Origin: Burkholderiales bacterium
GTDB taxonomy: Bacteria; Pseudomonadota; Gammaproteobacteria; Burkholderiales; SG8-39
Direction of reading: 5' to 3'
DNA length: 5,202 bases
Assembly (NCBI GenBank): GCA_025929745.1
Contig: JAICPQ010000196.1
Location: 1 to 5,202, forward strand
This document shows, piece by piece, positions 1-5,202 of the stretch. A program made the position numbers and the translations under genes. The notes under the pieces were generated by a model. That model made no database searches. It saw nothing but the letters and a program-made list of their open reading frames with translations, and was not told where the DNA came from. Within the stretch, counting starts at the first letter, position 1. The number at the start of each line of letters is the position of its first letter.

Positions 1-1340
1 ACCTTCTTGCCCTTGGCGTACGGATGGCCAAGGTCCTTCAGCATCTGCAGGCAGGAAGGCCGGATGTCGATCTCCTCGGCGGTGGCGCCGATCGCGCGCA
101 TCAGCTGCCAGGCCTGGCTCTTGGTCCGCGTCGAGGTCGCGAAGCCGGGCATGGTGTAGGCGAAGATGTTGGCGCGCGGCAGCTTGAGCTCGTCCATCGC
201 CCTTGCGCACACGATGAGCGCCTGCGTGGAATCGAGCCCGCCCGAGACGCCGATGATGAGGCGCTTGGAACCGGTCGCGCGCATGCGCGTGACGAGTCCC
301 TGCACCTGGATGCGATAGACCTCTTCGCAGCGCGCGTCCCGCGTTTTCGGGTTGCCGGGAACGTAGGGGAGCTGCTCCAGCTTGCGCTCGAGCAGCATCT
401 TTCCCGGTGGCGTGGGCACAGGCGCTTCGAGGGTTCGAAAGGCGCGCTCGCGGTGCCGCAGTATCGAGGCGCCGAACGTGTTCTGCCGCATGCGGTCGGC
501 GAGCAGGCGGTCGAGGTCGATGTCGCCCACGGCGAGCTGCGGCTCGTCGGCGAAGCGCCGCGACTCGCCGATGAGCGTGCCGTTCTCGTAGATGAGCGCA
601 TGCCCGTCCCAGGCGAGGTCGGTGGTCGACTCGCCGAAGCCCGATGCGCTGTAAAGATAGGCGGCGAGGCAGCGCGCCGACTGGTTGCCGACGAGCTGGT
701 GCCGGTAGCCTTCCTTGCCGATCACCACGTTCGAGGCCGAGAGGTTGGCGATCACGGTCGCGCCGGACAGCACGGCGAAGGACGACGGCGGTGCAGGAAC
801 CCACAGGTCCTCGCAGATCTCGATGTGCAGCACGAATTTCGGCATCAGCCTGAAGAGCAGATCCGCGCCGAATGGCGCGGGCTGGCCGGCGAGCGTGATC
901 TCGCGGCGCGTGGACGCATCGCCCGGCGTGAACTGCCGGCCTTCGTAGAACTCGCGGTAGTTCGGCAAGTAGGTCTTCGGCACCACGCCGATCAGGCGGC
1001 CTTGCGAAATCAGCGCCGCGCAGTTGTAAAGCAGCCCATCCACCGCGACGGGTAAACCCACCGCTGCAGCGAGCGGCAGGGTTTTCGTCTGCCTGAGAAG
1101 CGTAGCGAGCGCGTCCTCGGCGCTGTCGATGAGCGCCTGTTGGTGGAAGAGATCCTCGCAGCTGTACGCGGAAAGTCCGAGCTCGGGAAAGACGACGAGC
1201 GCGGCTTTCTCGCGCGCCGCCTCGCGCATGAGCTCGCGGGTCGCCGCGACGTTGTATTGCGGATCGCCGACGCGCACGACCGGCGTCGCTACCGCGACGC
1301 GCGCGAAGCCGTGGCTGTAGAGGTTGAAAAAGTCCTTCAC
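1..1340 (-). CDS. nadE: Glutamine-dependent NAD+ synthetase, N-terminal about 446 residues (runs off the left edge)
   Basis: The enzyme makes NAD+ from nicotinate adenine dinucleotide, ATP and glutamine in the cytosol, the last step of NAD synthesis. The visible frame has no stop. An N-terminal nitrilase-type glutaminase domain (about residues 10-270) carries the expected triad: Glu53 in FPELGLSAYS, Lys122 in VVPKTYLPNYREFYE and Cys176 in HIEICEDLWVP. The synthetase domain follows, with the ATP-binding loop SGGLDS at 366-371 and the downstream motif MPGFATSTRTKS. From memory it resembles the roughly 680-residue Mycobacterium tuberculosis enzyme closely, so about 230 C-terminal residues are probably missing beyond the window. 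The start is GTG at 1340: an in-frame TAA lies only four codons upstream (1350-1352) and no ATG or other usual start lies between them. No good Shine-Dalgarno precedes it. It diverges from the toxin-antitoxin pair. The identification is firm. Confidence 0.95.
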   Translation of the reverse strand, partial: MKDFFNLYSHGFARVAVATPVVRVGDPQYNVAATRELMREAAREKAALVVFPELGLSAYSCEDLFHQQALIDSAEDALATLLRQTKTLPLAAAVGLPVAVDGLLYNCAALISQGRLIGVVPKTYLPNYREFYEGRQFTPGDASTRREITLAGQPAPFGADLLFRLMPKFVLHIEICEDLWVPAPPSSFAVLSGATVIANLSASNVVIGKEGYRHQLVGNQSARCLAAYLYSASGFGESTTDLAWDGHALIYENGTLIGESRRFADEPQLAVGDIDLDRLLADRMRQNTFGASILRHRERAFRTLEAPVPTPPGKMLLERKLEQLPYVPGNPKTRDARCEEVYRIQVQGLVTRMRATGSKRLIIGVSGGLDSTQALIVCARAMDELKLPRANIFAYTMPGFATSTRTKSQAWQLMRAIGATAEEIDIRPSCLQMLKDLGHPYAKGKK

Positions 1341-1382
1341 GGCACGATTTTACGCCTCGCTGTGTATGGTACGATAAGCCAT
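1341..1382. promoter_or_regulatory. Divergent promoter region between nadE and the toxin-antitoxin pair
   Basis: This 42-base AT-richer gap must hold signals for both directions. On the minus strand TAAAAT (1352 to 1347) matches the -10 consensus at five of six positions and ends six bases before the nadE GTG. On the plus strand TACGAT (1370-1375) is a weaker -10 candidate ending seven bases before the toxin ATG, with TTTTAC (1348-1353) as a poor -35 at 16 bases. Neither gene has a convincing Shine-Dalgarno here, so leaderless or very short-leader transcripts are possible. The assignment is by eye only. A promoter must be near, but the exact hexamers are uncertain. Confidence 0.35.
1365..1376. 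promoter_or_regulatory. Near-palindrome TATGGTACGATA, candidate operator
   Basis: The 12 bases read TATGGTACGATA. The reverse complement is TATCGTACCATA, so five of the six base pairs about the central GTAC dyad are symmetric. It ends six bases before the toxin start codon, overlaps the candidate plus-strand -10 element and lies where the nadE -35 region would fall. Toxin-antitoxin operons are commonly repressed by their own antitoxin binding such dyads, and the second gene of this operon encodes a winged-helix protein. Binding by that protein is inference. A dyad this short could occur by chance. Confidence 0.35.
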
Positions 1383-1562
1383 ATGTTGCTCCTGCGCGAG
1401 ACGGTCGTCCTCGAGGACGGAAGGCTCGAGATCGAGCTGCACGACGACCTGCGTTATCGGCTCGCGTGGAACAGCGTCATTTACGACGACAGGGCCCAAT
1501 ACGAGTTTCGTTCTGTCGAGCAGCTTCGCTACGACTTCGAACGCGATGCCAAGAAAGCTTGA
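1383..1562 (+). CDS. Short TumE-like toxin candidate (59 residues)
   Basis: A 59-residue acidic protein starting MLLLRETVVLEDGRLEIEL and ending SVEQLRYDFERDAKKA. The pattern of an initial LLLRE strand, a DG turn followed by xxEIEL, a YRLAW strand, a YDD segment and a C-terminal helix with SVEQLxxDFxRD resembles the TumE family (formerly DUF6516), the toxin half of a two-gene toxin-antitoxin system. As I recall the family, usual members are about 85-110 residues and have a GKGDHRH-like segment between the YDNE and the C-terminal helix. That segment is absent here (YDDRAQYEF joins directly), so this is either a minimal variant or a reduced, perhaps inactive copy. ATG 1383 is chosen because it puts LLLRE at the usual N-terminus. 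In-frame GTG at 1362 would add seven residues. It ends in TGA and overlaps the next gene by 17 bases, so the two are surely co-translated. Activity and target are unknown. Confidence 0.65.
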   Translation: MLLLRETVVLEDGRLEIELHDDLRYRLAWNSVIYDDRAQYEFRSVEQLRYDFERDAKKA

Positions 1563-1896
1563 GATTCGCATCGGCGCGGCGGGCGATGCGCTCGACCGCT
1601 TCGAGGCCGCGTGGAATCGCGTCCAGGAAGGTCGCGCGATGCGCCCTCTTCATGTCTTGAGCTTCGCCAATCTGCCGCTCCTGCTGAGAACCCTGTCGCC
1701 CGCCCGCTGGGCGCTGCTCCGGGACCTGAGCGCGAAGCCGGCGTCCATCTATGAGCTCGCGAAGCGCCTGGGCCGCGACTACAAGAACGTCCATACGGAC
1801 GTGACGCAGTTGGCGGCCATCGGCCTGATCGAGCGCCAGGCCGACGGGCGGGTGGCTGTGCCGTGGGAGTTGCTACAGGCGCAGTTCCGCTTGTAG
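1546..1896 (+). CDS. Winged-helix DNA-binding protein of HVO_A0114 type, probable antitoxin and autoregulator
   Basis: A 116-residue protein with a basic N-terminal strand (MPRKLEIRIG), a helical linker and a MarR/ArsR-like winged helix-turn-helix from about residue 45 to 108. The helix-turn-helix is clearest at 66-97, where ASIYELAKRLGRDYKNVHTD is followed by VTQLAAIGLIER, then the wing and the closing VPWELLQAQF strand. This is the arrangement of the HVO_A0114/COG4190-type regulators commonly found beside TumE-family toxins. It probably neutralises the upstream TumE-like protein and represses the operon, perhaps through the near-palindrome before the toxin gene. It starts 17 bases before the toxin's stop, in another frame and without a clear Shine-Dalgarno, which fits translational coupling. 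The toxin-first order is like higBA. It ends with TAG after a natural-looking terminus. The DNA-binding fold is confident; the antitoxin role rests on context. Confidence 0.8.
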   Translation: MPRKLEIRIGAAGDALDRFEAAWNRVQEGRAMRPLHVLSFANLPLLLRTLSPARWALLRDLSAKPASIYELAKRLGRDYKNVHTDVTQLAAIGLIERQADGRVAVPWELLQAQFRL

Positions 1897-1937
1897 TCCG
1901 CCTGTCGCGAGGCGCACGACACATGCGCGTTCGCATT

Positions 1938-1952
1938 GGAGGAGTACCCTCC
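1938..1952 (+). promoter_or_regulatory. Strong Shine-Dalgarno inside a perfect hairpin, leader of the transaminase gene
   Basis: GGAGGAG at 1938-1944 is the best ribosome binding site in the window and lies 12 bases before ATG 1957, somewhat far. The core GGAGG (1938-1942) is exactly complementary to CCTCC (1948-1952), separated by a five-base loop AGTAC. The transcript can therefore fold into a five-pair, mostly G-C hairpin that buries the anti-16S sequence. This supports the choice of ATG 1957 over in-frame TTG 1936 and could limit translation. The complementarity is seen directly; the regulatory effect is inference. Confidence 0.5.
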
Positions 1953-1956
1953 CGTC

Positions 1957-3282
1957 ATGGATACGCGGGTGCTGAACCTCGAGCATTACTGGATGCCGTT
2001 CACGGACAACCGCCGCTTCAAGGCGAAGCCGAAGCTCGTGACGGCGGCGAAGGACATGTACTTCACCACCGCCGAGGGCACGCAGGTTCTGGACGGGCTT
2101 GCGACGCTGTGGTGCGTGAACGCGGGGCATTCACGCGCGCGCATCGTCGAGGCGATCCGCCGGCAGGCCGCGTAGCTCGATTTCGCGGCCTCGTTCTCGG
2201 TCGGGCATCCGCTCGCTTTCCAGCTCGCCGAACGAATCGCCGCCCTGGCGCCGAACGGCATGGGGCACGTGTTCTTCACGAACTCGGGCTCCGAGGCGGT
2301 CGACACGGCCCTCAAGATGGCGATCGCCTACCACCGCCTGCGCGGCGAAGGCACGCGCACGCGCTTCGTCGGCCGCGAGCGCTCGTATCACGGCGTGAAC
2401 ATCGGCGGCATCTCGGTCGGCGGCGTTACGGCGAACCGCAAGGCGTACAGCGGCGCGCTGCTGCCCGGCGTCGATCACCTGCGCCACACGCACGGCTTCA
2501 AGGAGAACCTTTTTGCGCGAGGCGAGCCGCCGCACGGCGGCGGCGACCTCGCTGACGAGCTGGAGCGCATCGTGGCGCTGCACGACGCGTCCAACGTCGC
2601 GGCGCTGATCGTCGATCCGATCTCGGCCTCGGGCGGCGTGCTGATTCCGCCGAAGGGCTATCTCAAGCGCCTGCGCGAGATCTGCACGCGCCATGGCATC
2701 CTCCTCATCATGGACGAAGTGATCACCGGCTGGGGCCGGCTCGGCACGCCGTTCGCCTCGCAGTACTTCGGCGTCGAGCCCGACCTCATCACCTTCGCCA
2801 AGGGTGTCACCTCGGGCGCCGTGCCGCTCGGCGGCGTGCTCGTAAAGGACTCGATCTACGAGGCGTTCACGGCGGGCAAGGCGCCCGGCATCGAGTTTTT
2901 CCACGGCTATACCTACTCGGGCCATCCGCTCGCCTGCGCTGCGGGAGTGGCGGCACTCCAGACCTACGAGGACGAAGCCTTATTCGAGCGGGCGGCTGCG
3001 CTGTCGCGTGATTTCGAGCAAGGCCTGCATTCCCTGAAGGGACTGCCCAACGTGGTCGACTGCCGCAACCTTGGGCTCATCGGCGCCGTCGAGCTCGCCT
3101 CCGGAGCCGAGTACGGGGTGCGCGCGTTCTCAGTGTTCGAGAAATGCTGGGATAAGGGGGTGTTCGTCCGCCCGGTCGGCGACGCGCTCGCTTTCTGCCC
3201 GCCGCTCATCGCCGAAAAGAAGCACCTCGACCAGATGTTCGGCGTGGTCGCCGACGTTCTTAAATCCAGCCCGCCTTCCTGA
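1957..3282 (+). pseudogene. Class III omega-amino acid:pyruvate-type transaminase interrupted by an in-frame TAG at codon 73
   Basis: This PLP enzyme of aminotransferase class III resembles Pseudomonas beta-alanine/omega-amino acid:pyruvate transaminase over the whole 441-codon frame (family about 440-450 residues). Visible family marks are HYWMPFT at 10-16, Trp52 in TLWCVNAGH, NSGSE at 109-113 for cofactor phosphate, YHG at 144-146, PLP-ring Asp253 in IMDEVITGWGR, Schiff-base Lys282 in FAKGVTSGAVPLGG, HGYTYSGHP near 316-324 and a substrate-carboxylate Arg405 candidate in FVRPVGD. The only defect is TAG at 2173-2175 between RRQAA and LDFAASF. No frameshift, deletion or catalytic loss is seen. 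Translation would stop after 72 residues. Restart at ATG 2260 would lose the first 101 residues, which in this fold contribute to the active site and dimer, so a working fragment is unlikely. Recent nonsense mutation, sequencing error or amber suppression all fit. The exact amine substrate cannot be read from sequence. Confidence 0.85.
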
Positions 3283-4228
3283 AGCGCCAGAAGAGGATGA
3301 CGTCGATCGTGGTCATGACGGCGATCGACAGCGGATAGCCGAGCGACCAGCCGAGCTCGGGCATGTGCCGGAAGTTCATGCCGTAGATGCCGGCGATCAT
3401 CGTGGGTACGGCGACCAACGCGGCGTAAGCGGCCAGACGGCGCGTGATCTCGCCCTGGCCGGTGGCGACCATGGCGAGCGCGACCTGGATTGCCGTGTTC
3501 ACCGTGTCGCGCGCGGCGTCGATCGACTGGTTGATGCGCACGAGGTGGTCGTAGACGTCGCGGAAGTAGTCGCCGAGGCCGGAGCACATGCTCGGCACGC
3601 GCCCGCCGTAAAGCTTGCCCGCGTTCTCCTGGAGCGGCGAGGTGGCGTGCTTCATCGTCGTCAGCTTCTGCTTGACGTAATAGAGCGCCTCGATGTTCTC
3701 GCGCGGCGAGGCGCCCGGGGTGAAGAGCCGCCCTTCGAGTTTTTCCAGCTCCATCTCCACAGCATCAAGCACCGGGAAGTAGCGGTCGACGATCGCGTCC
3801 ATCAGTGCATAGAGGACGTAGCCAGAGCCGTACTTGAGGAGCTCGGGTTCGCGCTCGGCGCGTGCGCGCACGTCCTGGAAGCCGCGCTCGGTGCGGTGAC
3901 GCACGGAAAGTACGTAGTTGCGGCCCGCGAACACGTGCACCTCGCCCGCGCGCAGGTCGTCGCCCTCGACCTCGATGGTGTTCATCACAACGAAGAGCGA
4001 GTCGCCGTACTCCTCGATCTTCGGGCGCTGGTGACCGTGGCGCGCGTCCTCGGCGGCGAGCGCATGCAGGTCGAACTCCTCCTGCATTTCGCTCATCTCC
4101 TCTTCGGTCGGGTCGCGCATCGCCACCCACACGAAGCAGCCGGGACGCGCGAGATAGCTGGAGATCTCGTGCTTCTCGATGTCGGCGAGCTTGCGGCCGT
4201 CCTGGTAGGCGACGCAATTGATCAGCAT
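3260..4228 (-). CDS. corA: CorA-type Mg2+/divalent cation channel
   Basis: A complete 322-residue inner-membrane protein of the CorA metal ion transporter family, which admits Mg2+ (and often Co2+ or Ni2+) as a homopentamer. A large acidic cytoplasmic domain (about 1-240) includes EDARHGHQRPKIEEYGDSLF, typical of the family, and a long helix around 150-250. Two C-terminal membrane helices follow, about 265-283 and 296-314, and the signature YGMNF with Gly-Met-Asn at 283-285 sits at the end of the first. The loop MPELGWSLGYPL is also characteristic, and the short basic tail FRKAGWI is usual. Length is normal. ATG 4228 is the only reasonable start, since an in-frame TAA lies eight codons upstream. 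It diverges from the class I aminotransferase by 23 bases and converges on the transaminase, with a 23-base overlap of the coding ends. Substrate preference within the family is inferred, not seen. Confidence 0.95.
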   Translation of the reverse strand: MLINCVAYQDGRKLADIEKHEISSYLARPGCFVWVAMRDPTEEEMSEMQEEFDLHALAAEDARHGHQRPKIEEYGDSLFVVMNTIEVEGDDLRAGEVHVFAGRNYVLSVRHRTERGFQDVRARAEREPELLKYGSGYVLYALMDAIVDRYFPVLDAVEMELEKLEGRLFTPGASPRENIEALYYVKQKLTTMKHATSPLQENAGKLYGGRVPSMCSGLGDYFRDVYDHLVRINQSIDAARDTVNTAIQVALAMVATGQGEITRRLAAYAALVAVPTMIAGIYGMNFRHMPELGWSLGYPLSIAVMTTIDVILFWRFRKAGWI

Positions 4229-4251
4229 GGGACGGCATAATAAGCGTCCTT
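4229..4251. promoter_or_regulatory. Compact divergent promoter gap between corA and the class I aminotransferase
   Basis: The 23-base gap contains the only AT-rich run nearby. Read on the plus strand it gives CATAAT (4236-4241), and on the minus strand TATTAT (4242 to 4237), each one mismatch from the -10 consensus. The two share five bases, so one symmetric element could serve both directions. They end 10 and 8 bases from the respective ATGs. Flanking it, GGACG (4230-4234) and CGTCC (4245-4249) form a perfect five-base inverted repeat that could be an operator. The -35 regions would fall inside the coding sequences and no good match was found. Neither gene has a clear Shine-Dalgarno. Confidence 0.35.
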
Positions 4252-5202
4252 ATGCCTGAAATCAGCCGACGCGCCGGAAGTCTCGGCACCGAAAACGCCT
4301 TCGTGGTGCTCGCCGAAGTGAACTCGCTCGCGCGCCAGGGGAAGGACATCGTCAGTTTCTGCATCGGCCAGCCGGATTTCCCCGCGCCGGACAACGTGCA
4401 GGAAGCAGCAATCCGCGCCATCAAGAGCGGAAAGCATGGCTACACGCCGTCGGCTGGAATCGATGAACTGCGCGAAGCCGCCGCGAAGTACCTCTCGAGC
4501 ATGCGCGGCGGCCTGCCGATTCGCTCCGAAGACGTCGTCGTCGGCGCGGGCGCGAAGCCCTTTATTGCCTACGCCATCCTCTCGAGCACCGACTACGGCG
4601 TCGGCGATGAGGTCATCTATCCGAATCCCGGGTTCCCGATCTACGAGTCGCAGATCGCGGCGAACGGCGCGAAGCCCGTGCCGATCCATCTTCACGAGAG
4701 CCGCAGCTTCTCCTTCGATCCGGAGGAGCTGGCGCGCCTCATCACGAAGAAAACGAAGCTGCTCATCCTGAACTACCCGCATAACCCGACCGGCGGCTGT
4801 CTCACGCGCAAGGAGCTCGAGACGATCGCAGGCGTCCTCGAGAAGCATCCGCAGGTCTGGGTGTACGCCGACGAGATCTACTCGCGCCTTGTCTTCAACG
4901 GCGAGTTTTTCTCCATTGCGCAGGTGCCGGGCATGTACGAGCGCACCATCATCTCCGACGGCGCTTCCAAGACCTGGGCGATGACGGGATGGCGCATCGG
5001 CTTCACCTCCAACCCGAAGCTCGCGCCGGTGTTCACGCGGTGGATCACGAACACCGAGTCGTGCGCGTCGCAGATCAGCCAGTGGGCGGCGCTCGAGGCG
5101 GTAAGCGGCCCGCAGGAGGTGGCCACGGAGATGAGGAACAGCTTCCTCGCGCGGCGCGACCTCATCGTCCGGCTGCTGAACGAGGTGCCCGGGGTGAGCT
5201 GC
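4252..5202 (+). CDS. Class I/II PLP-dependent aminotransferase, first 317 residues (runs off the right edge)
   Basis: A fold-type I aminotransferase of the aspartate aminotransferase-like family, cytosolic, moving an amino group between an amino acid and a 2-oxo acid. Motifs in order: FCIGQPDFPAP at 36-46, GYTPSAGIDELREA at 63-76, VVVGAGAKPFI at 96-105 at the cofactor phosphate site, YPNPGFPIYES at 123-133, NYPHNPTGG at 174-182 with PLP-contacting Asn178, YADEIYS with Asp207 and Tyr210, Schiff-base Lys240 in SDGASKTWAMTGWRIGF, and Arg248 for the cofactor phosphate. Typical members are about 385-400 residues, so some 70-80 C-terminal residues lie beyond the window, including the substrate-carboxylate arginine. 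ATG 4252 is the only usual start after an in-frame TGA at 4219. Substrate (aspartate, alanine, aromatic or other) cannot be settled from this part. It is transcribed away from corA. Confidence 0.92.
   Translation, partial: MPEISRRAGSLGTENAFVVLAEVNSLARQGKDIVSFCIGQPDFPAPDNVQEAAIRAIKSGKHGYTPSAGIDELREAAAKYLSSMRGGLPIRSEDVVVGAGAKPFIAYAILSSTDYGVGDEVIYPNPGFPIYESQIAANGAKPVPIHLHESRSFSFDPEELARLITKKTKLLILNYPHNPTGGCLTRKELETIAGVLEKHPQVWVYADEIYSRLVFNGEFFSIAQVPGMYERTIISDGASKTWAMTGWRIGFTSNPKLAPVFTRWITNTESCASQISQWAALEAVSGPQEVATEMRNSFLARRDLIVRLLNEVPGVSC

Noticed and set aside
24..1055. A 343-codon plus-strand open frame opposite nadE
   Set aside because: It is antisense to a clearly recognised enzyme, its translation is low-complexity Arg/Ala/Gly/His-rich sequence with no domain pattern, and long antisense frames are expected in high-GC DNA.
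1140..1382. N-terminal extension of the TumE-like protein to ATG 1140
   Set aside because: The extra 81 codons lie opposite the nadE N-terminus and look like its shadow. The family-like sequence begins at ATG 1383.
1936..1938. TTG as start of the transaminase
   Set aside because: It immediately abuts and overlaps the GGAGGAG Shine-Dalgarno, which points to ATG 1957 instead. The MEEYPPV extension is not family-like.
1863..2555. A 230-codon plus-strand frame bridging the amber codon of the transaminase
   Set aside because: It is a different frame rich in Arg, Gly and Ala and does not match the transaminase. It neither restores nor bypasses the TAG.
2131..2925. A 264-codon minus-strand open frame within the transaminase
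   Set aside because: It is a compositional shadow of the real gene: charged, repetitive Ala/Arg/Asp sequence with no motif. The conserved plus-strand frame explains the region.
3240..3300. Bidirectional terminator between the convergent genes
   Set aside because: I looked for a GC stem followed by a T run on both strands and found none. The coding ends overlap.
3071..4240. A 389-codon plus-strand open frame longer than corA, on its opposite strand
   Set aside because: The minus-strand frame has the full CorA signature (GMN motif and two membrane helices), while this one shows no recognisable fold and also overlaps the transaminase end.
4222..4848. A 208-codon minus-strand open frame opposite the class I aminotransferase
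   Set aside because: It is antisense to intact catalytic motifs and has no recognisable motif of its own.

Overview
The window is gene-dense, high-GC bacterial DNA with no intergenic gap above about 60 bases. Base composition, the style of the proteins and a TumE-type toxin-antitoxin pair point to a high-GC proteobacterium, possibly a betaproteobacterium. The taxonomic guess is inference and weak. No rRNA, tRNA, CRISPR array, insertion sequence or phage gene was seen.

Layout, left to right. (1) From the left edge to 1340 on the minus strand lies the N-terminal two thirds of a glutamine-dependent NAD+ synthetase (nadE), with an intact Glu-Lys-Cys amidase triad and the SGGxDS ATP pyrophosphatase loop. 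(2) Diverging from it across 42 bases is a two-gene cassette: a very short TumE-like toxin candidate (1383-1562) overlapping a winged-helix DNA-binding protein of the HVO_A0114 type (1546-1896), the probable antitoxin and autoregulator. A near-palindrome just before the toxin gene is a candidate operator. (3) Sixty bases downstream, behind a strong Shine-Dalgarno that can be locked in a hairpin, is a class III omega-amino acid:pyruvate-type transaminase (1957-3282). It is intact from end to end except for one in-frame TAG at codon 73. (4) A CorA-type divalent-cation channel (3260-4228, minus strand) converges on it, and the two coding ends overlap by 23 bases. (5) Diverging from corA across only 23 bases is a class I aminotransferase (4252 to the right edge).

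The genes do not form one pathway. NAD synthesis, two PLP aminotransferases and Mg2+ transport are housekeeping functions in alternating orientation, with a small toxin-antitoxin module inserted among them. The points most worth checking are the amber codon in the transaminase (real nonsense mutation, readthrough or sequence error), the unusually compact TumE-like protein with its candidate operator, and the hairpin that could hide the transaminase ribosome binding site. At both divergent junctions, -10-like hexamers sit so close to the start codons that leaderless transcripts are plausible. I do not see convincing evidence for a wholly new system.
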